Shown piece by piece: positions 45,513 through 54,829 of a stretch of 64,000 bases of DNA. This DNA comes from Sulfurisphaera tokodaii str. 7 (lineage in GTDB: Archaea > Thermoproteota > Thermoprotei_A > Sulfolobales > Sulfolobaceae), in assembly GCF_000011205.1 (NCBI RefSeq), contig NC_003106.2, positions 620,001-684,000 on the forward strand, in the 5' to 3' direction. A model generated the notes under the pieces. That model saw only the letters and a list, made by a program, of their open reading frames with translations, was not told the origin of the DNA and made no database searches. The number at the start of each line of letters is the position of its first letter. The first letter of the stretch is position 1. Made by a program: the position numbers and the translations under genes.

Positions 45513-46625
45513 ATGAAAAAACACAATGATTTTTCCGATATGAACAGAAAAATAGAAGCTTTTTCTCTTGCTATAGATCTTATCAAGAAAATGAAAATTC
45601 AGCCTGAAAAAGCATTTGATATTTCTTTTAGAAAACTGAAACTAAAAGATAATAGAGAAACTTTGTATCAGGAATTTTTGCGAGTGATTAAAAATTATTA
45701 CTACTATTCAGAGCTATATCCTGATAAAGAAATAGAAGAGATTATTACATATTCACTTAAAGAAGACAAGATAGCATTACCACAATGGGTTAAGGAAAGA
45801 TTGTCCTACATAAAATTGGATGATTTCTCGAAACTTTTTCACAAAAAAACCTGGATTAGGGTTAATACTTTAAAAGTTAATGTTAAAGAGGCCATTAGTT
45901 CGTTAATGAAAAAAGGCTTTGAACTAGTAAGAGACGACTTTGACTTTCTATTTCAAGTAACTCGTTTCCCTTTTAGAATATCTAAGACGGAAGAGTTTCA
46001 GAAAGGCGAAATTGTAATACAAGATAAGGCTAGCGTTTATGTTGTTACAGTACTTGATCCTAAACCTTATGAAAGAATTTTAGAAGTAGGTAGTGCCCCG
46101 GGAATGAAGACTTCTTTAATACAACAGTTAACTAATAATAAAGCTTATGTCATAGCCCTAGATATTTCTGAAAAAAGGATACAAGTTCAAAGGGAACTAA
46201 TGGAAAAGATGGGCGTAGAAAATTATGAGCTAATCGTGGCTGATGGAGAAAATTTACCAATAAAAGAAGTTGACAAAATCCTTATTGATGCTCCTTGTAG
46301 TAACAGTGGTACTATAAACGCTGATCCAAGCGTTTTCTTAAGATTAAACAAGAATGATGTGATTAAACTTTCGAGATTACAAAAGGAAATTCTAAGAGAA
46401 GCTTCAAAGTTGCGTAAACCAGTAGTGTACTCAACATGTTCTCTATTCCCAGAAGAAGGAGAAAAAATAGTAGAGAAATATTCAGATTATTTAGTTAAGC
46501 TTACTAATGATCCTACACATTACGGTTATATGAGAAGTAAAGTTTGGTTAAGGGTAATGAGATTTTATCCTCATATTCATGGTACTGAAGGATTTTTTAT
46601 ATCTAAATTAGATTTTTCTAAATGA
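45513..46625 (+). CDS. RNA 5-methylcytosine methyltransferase (NSUN/RsmB type)
   Basis: 370 residues. VGSAPGMKTSLIQ is the SAM-binding motif I. DAPCSNSG has the motif IV Cys, and YSTCSLFPEE the catalytic motif VI Cys. Together with an N-terminal helical RNA-binding domain (about 1-120) this fits archaeal tRNA or rRNA m5C methyltransferases. Its stop codon overlaps the ATG of the next gene by 4 bases, which implies co-translation. Confidence 0.92.
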   Translation: MKKHNDFSDMNRKIEAFSLAIDLIKKMKIQPEKAFDISFRKLKLKDNRETLYQEFLRVIKNYYYYSELYPDKEIEEIITYSLKEDKIALPQWVKERLSYIKLDDFSKLFHKKTWIRVNTLKVNVKEAISSLMKKGFELVRDDFDFLFQVTRFPFRISKTEEFQKGEIVIQDKASVYVVTVLDPKPYERILEVGSAPGMKTSLIQQLTNNKAYVIALDISEKRIQVQRELMEKMGVENYELIVADGENLPIKEVDKILIDAPCSNSGTINADPSVFLRLNKNDVIKLSRLQKEILREASKLRKPVVYSTCSLFPEEGEKIVEKYSDYLVKLTNDPTHYGYMRSKVWLRVMRFYPHIHGTEGFFISKLDFSK

Positions 46626-47239
46626 TGAGGCTTTCAGAATTCTTAAGGGAAAACTCACCTTGGGAGGAATATGTTAACCATGAATTTGTAAAAGAAATGA
46701 TTGAAGGGACACTTCCGCAGAAAAAATTCAGATATTATTTACTGCAAGATGCTAAATATGTTGAAGAAATGTTAAGAGCTCTACTTAGGGCTTCTGCTCT
46801 AGCTCCTCTAGATAAATCATTGAAATTATTACATGTAATTTTATCAAGTAGAGATAAAGGAACGGAAGTTAATAATTATCTTTACTCAAGACTTGGGATA
46901 ACTCAAGATGAGATTAGAAGGACTAAAATGAATGATGTAAATTATGCTTATACTAGGCATTTAAACTATTGGGCAGAAAGAAGTTGGGAATTGTTTCTAG
47001 TTGCATGGACTCCTTGCATGTGGGGTTATTTCGAGATAGGTAAAAAAGTAGTAAATTCTACTAGCGAACTGTATAAAGCCTGGGCTTCTTTCTATTCCTC
47101 AGATGATTACAAAAAGAGAGTTGATATAATATTAGAAAACCTAGACTCAATTGAAGTAGATAAGGATTTAGCCTCAGAAATATTTAACAGAAGTGTAAAG
47201 TATGAAATACAATTTTGGGATTCAGCATTAACGATTTAA
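46622..47239 (+). CDS. tenA: TenA/THI-4-family protein
   Basis: 205 residues, helical. TPCMWGYFEIGKK is the TenA motif with the catalytic Cys, and the layout LQDAKYVEEMLRAL with the acidic tail region DSALTI fits. TenA deaminates or hydrolyses thiamin-degradation products (aminopyrimidine) for thiamin salvage. The ATG is inside the stop of the methyltransferase gene. Other thiamin genes are not nearby. Confidence 0.85.
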   Translation: MMRLSEFLRENSPWEEYVNHEFVKEMIEGTLPQKKFRYYLLQDAKYVEEMLRALLRASALAPLDKSLKLLHVILSSRDKGTEVNNYLYSRLGITQDEIRRTKMNDVNYAYTRHLNYWAERSWELFLVAWTPCMWGYFEIGKKVVNSTSELYKAWASFYSSDDYKKRVDIILENLDSIEVDKDLASEIFNRSVKYEIQFWDSALTI

Positions 47240-47263
47240 GCTTTTACAATCTATTTTCATCTT

Positions 47264-47965
47264 GTGAAAATAAAAAATGTAATTATTCTATCAGCAGTAA
47301 CATTTTTTATCTTACTCTTAATTCTTCCATATCTACTTCAACCTTTTGAAGTACCTCTTAATACTTTCTTTAAAGTGAGCAATACAGATTATACAGAAGG
47401 TAATTTCACTTGCATTGTTTTTGTTAGCTGGTACGGTTGTCCTTATGGTGCTGCGGATAGTTGGATACTCTATGCTTTTTTATCTCATTATGGCAAAATT
47501 TCTTTTAACATTTCATATTCAGATCCAAACGATATTTATCCTAATACTCCAGCAATAATTTTCTTAAACTTTACTTCAAAAGCATTTATTCACTTCAAGT
47601 TCCTATATCTTTATAACCGTTACCTTAATGCTACTGCTAACGGAACTATAGTAAATAATTTCGTAAATTATGGTCTTGAAATAATAAAAACAGAGTTTCC
47701 ACAATTCTATCCTTATGTAAAAGAATACATAACTGAAAAATGGGCCTCTGGAAGTTTCTTTCAACCAGTAGCTTATATGGGAAATCCATCCCATATTCCA
47801 ACTTTTGTAATTATTAGTGATCAAAAAGGGACATATATGCTAATAGGACACATTGTAAGTCCTAGCTATTTCTCTGAATATAATGCAACTTATTTGCTTA
47901 AGAACTATAATAACTTATCATTTATCCAGGAGGGAGTTAGTATACTAGATGAGTATATAAATTAA
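47264..47965 (+). CDS. DUF929-type thioredoxin-like membrane-anchored protein
   Basis: 233 residues, GTG start. Residues 4-24 form a hydrophobic anchor, then FVSWYGCPYGAADSWILYAF, the place where DUF929 proteins of Sulfolobales have a CPYC-type thioredoxin motif. Here only the first Cys is present (CPYG), so a disulfide-exchange role is unlikely unless another Cys helps. It has several N-glycosylation sites and probably faces outside. GTG 24 bases after the tenA stop, so possibly one transcript. Confidence 0.65.
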   Translation: MKIKNVIILSAVTFFILLLILPYLLQPFEVPLNTFFKVSNTDYTEGNFTCIVFVSWYGCPYGAADSWILYAFLSHYGKISFNISYSDPNDIYPNTPAIIFLNFTSKAFIHFKFLYLYNRYLNATANGTIVNNFVNYGLEIIKTEFPQFYPYVKEYITEKWASGSFFQPVAYMGNPSHIPTFVIISDQKGTYMLIGHIVSPSYFSEYNATYLLKNYNNLSFIQEGVSILDEYIN

Positions 47966-48078
47966 ACGAGGCATGAGGTAAGCTATCCACATAACGTAAT
48001 ACCTTTTGAGGAGTATAGTAAAGAAAAATTATTTTGCTTAGTAATTTATATGAATAGTTCCCGTTTTTAGGTAATAAG

Positions 48079-48099
48079 ATCTGTTGTTTTAAAACAGAT
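48079..48099 (+). terminator. Hairpin in the 48.0 kb gap
   Basis: ATCTGTT and AACAGAT form a perfect 7-bp stem around a 7-base loop, followed about 10 bases later by a T-run. It may end the transcript of the upstream genes, though it lies 113 bases after the stop codon. Confidence 0.3.
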
Positions 48100-48186
48100 A
48101 TTGTTATCTTTTTAAAAAACTTAAAATTTCAAGAAAATAAATACAATTTCATGAGCAAAAGGGACTCGTTACATTAAACTTATATA

Positions 48187-50121
48187 ATGATAAGAAAAGT
48201 TTTATCCATGAATAGGGAATTACTTGCTACATCTATTTTAGCTACAGCTGGTACTTTTGTTATATACATAATTTCTCCCGGTTTTCTCCTTTCATCCCCC
48301 TTACTCCTTCTAGGTCTTATATTTTCCTATATTGGTTCCTTTTATAGATACGTAACTCCAGTTACATTCTTACTTTCTCTAATCCCTTTATTCTTCATTA
48401 AATCTACTTATGCACTCATTGGTATTGCTATAGGAATTCTAGGTATACTAATTCCTTGGGTATGGGAGTTAATCATACTAATTGGTTATATAATATTTCT
48501 TTTACTCCCTAATTTAGTGACAAATATTGGTATACAACCTATAATATTCTCTTACGCAATTTACTCAACTCTTGCTTTTGCAAATATTAGGGCGATCACT
48601 GGAAAAGGATATCCTGCAGTTGTAAAAATTGAAGGTTTAACTACTTGCTATGCAGAAGTTAACGGTGTATTTACAACTATTAATCGTATTGTAAGGGGTA
48701 AGAAAAGAGTGGAGATAAGACTATGTCCTCAGTACTTTAACGGCACATATTATGTACCAGATACTGCAACAATAACAGCTAAAGAAGGACAAGTTAAAGT
48801 GGTAAAGTTCTCAGCTACTAACAACTTACCAATAGATAAATTTCCTCATTGTTTCTCTTACTTTTATGCTAAAGGTTTACCAATGAATGCTTCATGGTCT
48901 ATAATTATTAACAATGTAGAGTATACTTCTAAAGATTCTAACTCACCAATAATAGTTCCAATGCCAAATGTCTTAGAAGTTATGTGGAATGCAAAAGATA
49001 TAATAATAGGTAATGTCATCTTTAGGCCTTTAACTTATTCGGGAATCGCAAAAAGAGGAGAGAAGATTATTATCGAGTATAATAGTTATGTTGCACAACA
49101 ACAAGTTGCTTTAGCATCTCAACAACAAAAGAATTTACCACCTCTAGATAAGTGGGATCCTAATTTGTGGATCGGAAAAGAACTTTATGGATACAGAGTA
49201 GTTTCAGTCATCGGTTCTGGTGGTAGTGGTTATGTTCTAAAAGCTGAGAAAGATAATGTGTTTTACGCAGTAAAAGTTTTCTCCCTATCCCAATTATCGC
49301 GCGCACAACTCACTATATCCGCTTCTTCAAGCTTTGATGAGATGTTTAAAGAGTCTGAGACGTTAAAGCAACTATCAAGAAACCCAAAGTTTGTAACAAT
49401 TTTAGGCTTTTACATAGATTCAAATAATATTAAATCAGCATTGAAGGGAGATGTTAATACATATTACAACTATCCACCCGCAATAGTAATGGAGTTTATG
49501 GAAGGAGGTACAGCAAAGGACTTATTAACAACATCAATTATATATTCCACTTATTGGCCTCTTATTGTTAAAGAGATTATCAAAGAAATTGCATACGCCC
49601 TGGACTTTCTCCATTCAAAAGGGTTCGTGCATCTTGATGTAAAACCAGAAAATATCTTCTTTTCTAGAAATTTAGGAAATAATCCGGAAGAAATATACAA
49701 AAATATTTCTAGTTCAATAAAATTAGGTGATTTAGGTTCTGCTGTAAGAATAGGTGAAAGATTTTATCAAGCTACTCCTTCTTATTCTCCCCCAGAGCAG
49801 ATAGAAGCTATAATTACTGGTAAGGGTGCAGATCCGAAAATGGATATCTTTGCACTAGGAATGACAGCTTATGTCCTACTCACTGGAAAAAATGATAATC
49901 CGATTTCTGACAATCTAAATAAAGCTATTGATGCATATATGGCTGGGAATGTTGGAGAGGCATTAAAACTTATACAGAATGCAAAACAAATACTATCTTC
50001 TTGGAGACCTATATTACCGCAAAATACACCAAGCGAACTTACTAGAGTGATAGTATATAGTATAAACATTAATCCATTAAGTAGACCTTCGGCAAAACAA
50101 ATAGTCGACTTACTTAAGTAA
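48187..50121 (+). CDS. Membrane-bound Ser/Thr protein kinase
   Basis: 644 residues. Residues about 12-150 hold five or so membrane helices. A linker or sensor region follows (150-320), then a eukaryotic-type kinase domain (about 327-640): GSGGSGYV loop, catalytic Lys in YAVKVF (K363), HLDVKPEN (H482, D484) and YSPPEQ activation segment. The DFG site reads GDLGSA, so Phe is Leu. DLG is found in several archaeal and bacterial kinases and may still be active. It would phosphorylate proteins at the inner side of the membrane. Confidence 0.9.
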   Translation: MIRKVLSMNRELLATSILATAGTFVIYIISPGFLLSSPLLLLGLIFSYIGSFYRYVTPVTFLLSLIPLFFIKSTYALIGIAIGILGILIPWVWELIILIGYIIFLLLPNLVTNIGIQPIIFSYAIYSTLAFANIRAITGKGYPAVVKIEGLTTCYAEVNGVFTTINRIVRGKKRVEIRLCPQYFNGTYYVPDTATITAKEGQVKVVKFSATNNLPIDKFPHCFSYFYAKGLPMNASWSIIINNVEYTSKDSNSPIIVPMPNVLEVMWNAKDIIIGNVIFRPLTYSGIAKRGEKIIIEYNSYVAQQQVALASQQQKNLPPLDKWDPNLWIGKELYGYRVVSVIGSGGSGYVLKAEKDNVFYAVKVFSLSQLSRAQLTISASSSFDEMFKESETLKQLSRNPKFVTILGFYIDSNNIKSALKGDVNTYYNYPPAIVMEFMEGGTAKDLLTTSIIYSTYWPLIVKEIIKEIAYALDFLHSKGFVHLDVKPENIFFSRNLGNNPEEIYKNISSSIKLGDLGSAVRIGERFYQATPSYSPPEQIEAIITGKGADPKMDIFALGMTAYVLLTGKNDNPISDNLNKAIDAYMAGNVGEALKLIQNAKQILSSWRPILPQNTPSELTRVIVYSININPLSRPSAKQIVDLLK

Positions 50122-50195
50122 GAAATTCTTCATTTCCCTCTAGTTACTATAAACTATTCGAAAGCTTTATAGATTAGTAATTAAAGAAAAGTCTT

Positions 50196-51563
50196 ATGAA
50201 ATATGATGTAACTGTTATTGGTGCTGGAGGCGGAGGTTACCCTGGTGCATTCAGATTAGCTAAATCTGGATATAATGTATTAATGGCTGACCCTAAAGGA
50301 GAATTAGGGGGAAATTGTCTTTATAGTGGCTGTGTCCCATCAAAGACAGTAAGAGAAATGGCACAATTAATTTGGAGAACAAGTAGAGTATTAAAGCAAG
50401 AAATTAAAGTGAATTTTGAAAGAATACAAGCTCATAAAGATTTTGTTCAAGAGACAAGATTTAAACAACATAAAAGAGAACTTTCTGAGTATAATAGTAT
50501 AACATTTTATAAAGGAGTAATTAAGATAAAAGATCCAAATCATGTAATTGTAAAGACTGAAGATAAAGAAATAGAAGCAGAAACACGTTATATAATTATT
50601 GCCTCAGGTAGTGAACCGTTTAAACCACAATTCCCTGGAAGTGAGTATTGCATAACAAGTGATGATTTATATAGTTATAAAACTCCACTAAGAAAATTAC
50701 CACAAGATATGGTTATAATTGGTGGTGGATATATTGCTATTGAAACAGCCTCAATCTTTAATATTTTAGGTGTTAAAACTCATTTGTTAGTTAGAGGTGA
50801 TAGGGTTCTAAGAGGCTTTGAAGACGAAATAGTTAATACCCTGTTACCCATTTTAAAACTCGATATAATTTATAACGCACCGGTTCTTGAAATAAAGAAA
50901 ATTAAGGAAGATGAATTTGAAGTCATATATAGTAGTAAAGATGGTGCAAAGAAAAGTATTAGAACAAATTTGGTCCTACTAGCTACTGGCAGAAAACCAG
51001 TATTGCCAGAAGGGATAGAAAACACTGGAATTGCTTTAGATAAAAGAGGATATATAGTTGTAGATAATGCAATGAGGACTAATCTTCCAAACGTTTTTGC
51101 TACTGGTGACGTTAATGGTAAAGCACCGTACTTTCATGCGGCAGTCAGAATGAGCATTGCCGCAGCTTATAACATTATGGCAAACGGTTCTCCTATAGAC
51201 TATGTAGATTACAAAAGCATACCAGTTACAATTTATTCAGTTCCTTCAGCTTCTTATGTAGGAATAATGCCAAGTGAGGCTAAAAGAATGGGAATAGAGA
51301 TTATGGAGGCAACATATAATATGGAAGATGAAGTCATGGCACAAATGTATGATGAAAGAGAAGGTATGTTAAAACTAATCTTTGAAAAAGGTAGCCTAAG
51401 ATTAATAGGTGCTTGGATGGTTGGTGTACATTCTCAATATTTAATTAATGAACTTGGACAAGCGGTACTTCATGGTTTAACTGCAAAACAGTTAGCAAGT
51501 TTTGCAGACCAACACCCTTCAACAAATGAGATTATTGCATATGCTGCAAGAAAAGTGTTATAA
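50196..51563 (+). CDS. lpdA: Dihydrolipoamide dehydrogenase-type flavoprotein
   Basis: 455 residues. GGNCLYSGCVPSKT has the redox Cys pair C41-x4-C46. VIGAGGGGYPGA is the FAD fold, VIIGGGYIAIETASI the NAD fold, FATGDVNGKAPYFHAA the FAD GD motif, and DQHPSTNEII the His-Glu pair of the other subunit. This fits lipoamide dehydrogenases and close relatives (mercuric or glutathione-type reductases). No E1/E2 2-oxoacid dehydrogenase genes lie beside it, so the substrate is not certain. Confidence 0.9.
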   Translation: MKYDVTVIGAGGGGYPGAFRLAKSGYNVLMADPKGELGGNCLYSGCVPSKTVREMAQLIWRTSRVLKQEIKVNFERIQAHKDFVQETRFKQHKRELSEYNSITFYKGVIKIKDPNHVIVKTEDKEIEAETRYIIIASGSEPFKPQFPGSEYCITSDDLYSYKTPLRKLPQDMVIIGGGYIAIETASIFNILGVKTHLLVRGDRVLRGFEDEIVNTLLPILKLDIIYNAPVLEIKKIKEDEFEVIYSSKDGAKKSIRTNLVLLATGRKPVLPEGIENTGIALDKRGYIVVDNAMRTNLPNVFATGDVNGKAPYFHAAVRMSIAAAYNIMANGSPIDYVDYKSIPVTIYSVPSASYVGIMPSEAKRMGIEIMEATYNMEDEVMAQMYDEREGMLKLIFEKGSLRLIGAWMVGVHSQYLINELGQAVLHGLTAKQLASFADQHPSTNEIIAYAARKVL

Positions 51564-51766
51564 CATTATTTTTTATCTCATAGTTTTCTCAGAACTGAAA
51601 AATAAGGTACTATGGCAATATATATTTATTCTTAGTTAAGTTTGTAAATAAGAATTAACTCATAGACTCTATGTAAATTGAGTGAATCAAAGAATATAAA
51701 TTATTAAAAACTCATGTATAATCAATTAGAGAATTTAATGAAAACACAGATATTAACAAAATTTTC

Positions 51767-52555
51767 CTATTCTATCTCTTCAGGTTTTATAACTATTCTA
51801 GGATATTTACAAATTACAATCCCTCTATACGAATCTATTTTCTTCAAAGAAACTTCTCTGAAGAAAATCTTACATAATCCTAAAATTTCAGCAAAATCCC
51901 AGAACTTTAAGTCTACAATAGCTCTATTCCCGCTAATTAAGTCTATATAAATTCTTCTAAATGTTCCCCTAATCTCATCATAACTTACATGTAATGAAAT
52001 CAACACCTTATTATCAGTTACCTTTTCTGGCAAAACTTGCTTATACCCCTTGTTAATAATATCTAAAAGCATATTCATACCTTGGATTAATAAAATTCCG
52101 TCCTCTTTTAGACTTAGAGACGCAGAGGAGAGGAACTTAATCATATCTAAAGTTGAAAAGTGTGGATGGGAATTACCATACATTAAAACTACATCAGCCT
52201 TTACTCCCAGCTTATGAATTTCTCTTGCATCTAGTACATGGGTTTCAGCTTCAAAACCCAATTCCTTTCTCGAGAACTCTTTTGCTTTCTCTAATGCTTT
52301 TTCTCTTAAATCTGTAATAATTAACTTACTTACCTCAAAATTTCTATCTATTAACGACTTTGCTAGTGCAATACCACCTATGCCTGTTCCTCCAGCTACT
52401 TCTAAAATTATATACTTTTTTGCTGAGAAAGTAAAATCTCTGAAAAGATTTATAGCAGCTTCAAATCTCTTCTTGCCTATCTCACTATCAATATCTTCTG
52501 GCCATTCTATTAGCTCAAAGATTTTAGATACGTCTTTTTCAGGATCAGAGGTCAT
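51767..52555 (-). CDS. SAM-dependent methyltransferase
   Basis: 262 residues. ILEVAGGTGIGGIALA is SAM motif I, LIITDLREKALEKAKEF motif II, and VLDAREIHKLGVKADVVLMYGNSH motif IV region (in part). This is a class I Rossmann methyltransferase; the substrate is unknown. It starts 12 bases before an unrelated 450-base gap, and the 3' end overlaps no real gene. Confidence 0.8.
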   Translation of the reverse strand: MTSDPEKDVSKIFELIEWPEDIDSEIGKKRFEAAINLFRDFTFSAKKYIILEVAGGTGIGGIALAKSLIDRNFEVSKLIITDLREKALEKAKEFSRKELGFEAETHVLDAREIHKLGVKADVVLMYGNSHPHFSTLDMIKFLSSASLSLKEDGILLIQGMNMLLDIINKGYKQVLPEKVTDNKVLISLHVSYDEIRGTFRRIYIDLISGNRAIVDLKFWDFAEILGLCKIFFREVSLKKIDSYRGIVICKYPRIVIKPEEIE

Positions 52556-53007
52556 TAGAGAATTTTAATCTATTAAGTATATAATATTTCTCTACTTGTT
52601 AGACGAGTCATGCACTATAGTCGATTCAAACTTTATTGAAATCTGAATAACATTATATATTAGATCTTGTTAGTCAATATCTTCAATTAGGTCTTATATC
52701 CACAAATGTGTTTAACATTACAATAAGGAATTTCTCCATAAAAATTGAAGCTTTTAGTAAGCTGATTTTCATAGATAATGTCTAGTCATTAAAAATCCTA
52801 TATAGGGCATAGGGATAATTGCATTAAGTTTTAACCTCTGCATACCTTTATCTAGTATTCATAAATACCAGGGATAACTGAACTGAATCTATATTAAAAA
52901 TTCCGGCTAATTTTATATTTATTTTTGTAATTTCAAATGTATTTTATTTTATCTTACGACTTCAATAAATATAGCTTAGTATTACAACCAGATACTTACA
53001 ACACTCG
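52556..53007. other. Intergenic region, no gene seen
   Basis: About 450 bases of A/T-rich sequence. It holds the promoter of the methyltransferase at its left side and the 3' end of VapC at its right. GGGATAA occurs twice (near 52813 and 52870) without other structure. Confidence 0.45.
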
Positions 53008-53379
53008 TTACATGAGTCTAAGCCCGTATTCTTCTAATCTTCTAAAATGTTTTTTGTTATTTGTTCTTAAAACAAGATTATTTGCTATACATATGGAAGC
53101 TATGAGTAGATCTGGGTCTTCTACTAAATTTCCTTTTTTTCTTAGATCCGCATAAATTCTTGAGGCTATTTTTAAAGAACTATTATCTATACACAGCACG
53201 TTTAGATTAGCCTCAACCCAAACCTTAAACTCGTCTACATTTTTCCCTATAAATGCCAATCCCCTTAAGAACTCATAAAGATTAACACATGTAGTATAAT
53301 AACCTATAATCTTTCTAGGGTCCCTCTTAAAAGAATCAATAAGTATATCAGTATCTAAGCAAACTCTCTTACTTTCCAA
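53008..53379 (-). CDS. vapC: VapC PIN-domain toxin
   Basis: 123 residues, TTG start overlapping the vapB end. The PIN active site is complete: CLDTDILID (D9, D11), VNLYEFLRG (Glu), EDPDLLIASI (Asp pair), and a late LRTNNKKHFRRLEEYGL. PIN toxins cut RNA, often tRNA or rRNA, and are held off by VapB. The overlap with vapB (25 bases) points to one translation unit. Confidence 0.92.
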   Translation of the reverse strand: MESKRVCLDTDILIDSFKRDPRKIIGYYTTCVNLYEFLRGLAFIGKNVDEFKVWVEANLNVLCIDNSSLKIASRIYADLRKKGNLVEDPDLLIASICIANNLVLRTNNKKHFRRLEEYGLRLM

Positions 53380-53576
53380 TTCTTCCTATCCTCTAGCACT
53401 AGCTTTTTCAGTGTTTCCGCTTCCTCCTCAGTTAACTTGGGTATATTCTCCTCCTTAAATACTTCTTGGAAAAATTCATCCCAAGTTAAAGGTTTATCCA
53501 ACTTAATCTCCATTTCTTTTTTCTTTCTTTCAAGCAGCTCTTTGATCTCTTTTCTCACACTTATTGTAGATTTCAT
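53355..53576 (-). CDS. vapB: VapB antitoxin
   Basis: 73 residues, all helix and highly charged. The N-terminus ISVRKEIKELLERKKKEM may form a ribbon-helix-helix-type DNA-binding part, and the C-terminus (LTEEEAETLKKLV) binds VapC. The ATG at 53576 lies 4 bases from a 20-bp palindrome, the likely operator. Confidence 0.85.
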   Translation of the reverse strand: MKSTISVRKEIKELLERKKKEMEIKLDKPLTWDEFFQEVFKEENIPKLTEEEAETLKKLVLEDRKNWKVREFA

Positions 53577-53580
53577 ATGT

Positions 53581-53600
53581 AATTATGTAATTACATAATT
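53581..53600 (-). promoter_or_regulatory. Palindromic operator of vapBC
   Basis: AATTATGTAATTACATAATT is a perfect 20-bp palindrome, 4 bases before the vapB ATG. Read on the minus strand, TTTATATAA (53599-53607) lies directly upstream and overlaps it slightly, a TATA box. A bound VapB-VapC complex here would block the start region. Confidence 0.7.
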
Positions 53601-53826
53601 ATATAAAGTTACTGATACAGAGAAGATTTTCTAAAAAACACATGTATAAAAAGTGTTAATAGATGACCATACACATTAATTCTGATTTTTTAATATATTT
53701 ACATATTGGAAAATACCACAAGATCTACAGTGAAATTATATAATTAAAGTTACGTTAAGATATAATATAGGAATTTTCCTATTGGCTTACAAAACTCATT
53801 AATATTTAAATTCGTTACTATCTCTT

Positions 53827-54195
53827 GTGAAAAGAGTAGAGGATTGGATAAAGCAAGCAGAGAGAGACTTAGAAGAAGCTCGTTATGCAAAATCTGGAGG
53901 ATACTATGAGCTTGCATGCTTTCTTTCTCAGCAATGTGCAGAAAAAGCAGTTAAAGGTTTATTGCAGTTTCAAGGTATCGAAAAAAGAGGCCATTCGATA
54001 TCTCACTTATTAACAAATCCGCCCGCAGATATTTTACAATGTGCGACCTTTCTCGATAAGCAATACACTCCTTCACGTTATCCGGATGTTTACTATGAGG
54101 GAGCACCATACGAATATTACACCGAGAGAGACGCAGATGAATGCATAAATTGTGCGATTAGAATACTTAATTGGGTAAAGGGACAAATAAAATGA
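53827..54195 (+). CDS. HEPN-domain protein (toxin of HEPN/MNT pair 2)
   Basis: 122 residues, GTG start. QAERDLEEARYAKSGGYYELACFLSQQCAEKAVKGLL, GHSISHLL and SRYPD are the classic HEPN marks (first shown only in part). The late helix has ECINCAIRIL. It is closer to the common HEPN (PF05168) type than pair 1. Its stop overlaps the MNT ATG by 4 bases. Confidence 0.9.
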   Translation: MKRVEDWIKQAERDLEEARYAKSGGYYELACFLSQQCAEKAVKGLLQFQGIEKRGHSISHLLTNPPADILQCATFLDKQYTPSRYPDVYYEGAPYEYYTERDADECINCAIRILNWVKGQIK

Positions 54196-54545
54196 AATTG
54201 ATAATCCTTTTTGGTTCTAGGGCTAGAGGTGATTACACTGAGAACAGTGATTATGACGTATTAGTAGTTGGTGATGAAATACCTGAGGATCCTAGGAGAG
54301 TTTCCGATGATCTTTATCTTCAAATAGTGAGAATGTTTCCTGGCGAAGTTGACCCAGTCTTCATGAATACCAATGTATTTCTTAAGAAGCTAAACGAGGG
54401 AATTCCATTCGTTCTTCAAATTATTGAAGAAGGGAAACTAATTGAGAAGGATGAAGAATTCTGGAGGCAAGTTATGGAAATATACAACAAGGTAAGGCCA
54501 TTATGGGATAGAAAAGGAAATACGTGGATAAGAAAATCATCTTAG
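54192..54545 (+). CDS. MNT-type nucleotidyltransferase (antitoxin, pair 2)
   Basis: 117 residues from the ATG at 54192, picked because ATGA overlaps the HEPN stop. LFGSRARGDYTENSDYDVLVVGD holds GSx10DxD. The frame could begin earlier at 54171 but that would overlap more. It forms a second HEPN/MNT toxin-antitoxin unit, in the order HEPN then MNT, as pair 1. Confidence 0.9.
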   Translation: MKLIILFGSRARGDYTENSDYDVLVVGDEIPEDPRRVSDDLYLQIVRMFPGEVDPVFMNTNVFLKKLNEGIPFVLQIIEEGKLIEKDEEFWRQVMEIYNKVRPLWDRKGNTWIRKSS

Positions 54546-54829
54546 TAAAATTTTATTAATGCTTGTGGAAAATACTCATTCTTAACTAGCTAAGATATTT
54601 TCGTAATCAACACTAATTAAGATTAGAGCCTCCTTCTCATAACGTTAATAGATATGCTTATAGTTATTTAATACTTTTAAAAATTAATTAGAAATTTTGT
54701 TCTTAGTCATATGTGCGTTATTAGTATTATACTTATTAATTTACAAATTTATAAAAAATGATTTGGTGTTTCATTATGTTTCAAGTTTACATGAGATTTA
54801 AATGCTTTATGCTTTTTCTTCTCAATCGT

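Noticed and set aside
52937-53155. A 72-codon plus-strand frame opposite vapC
   Set aside because: It overlaps the complete PIN active-site gene and has no start signal or family match.
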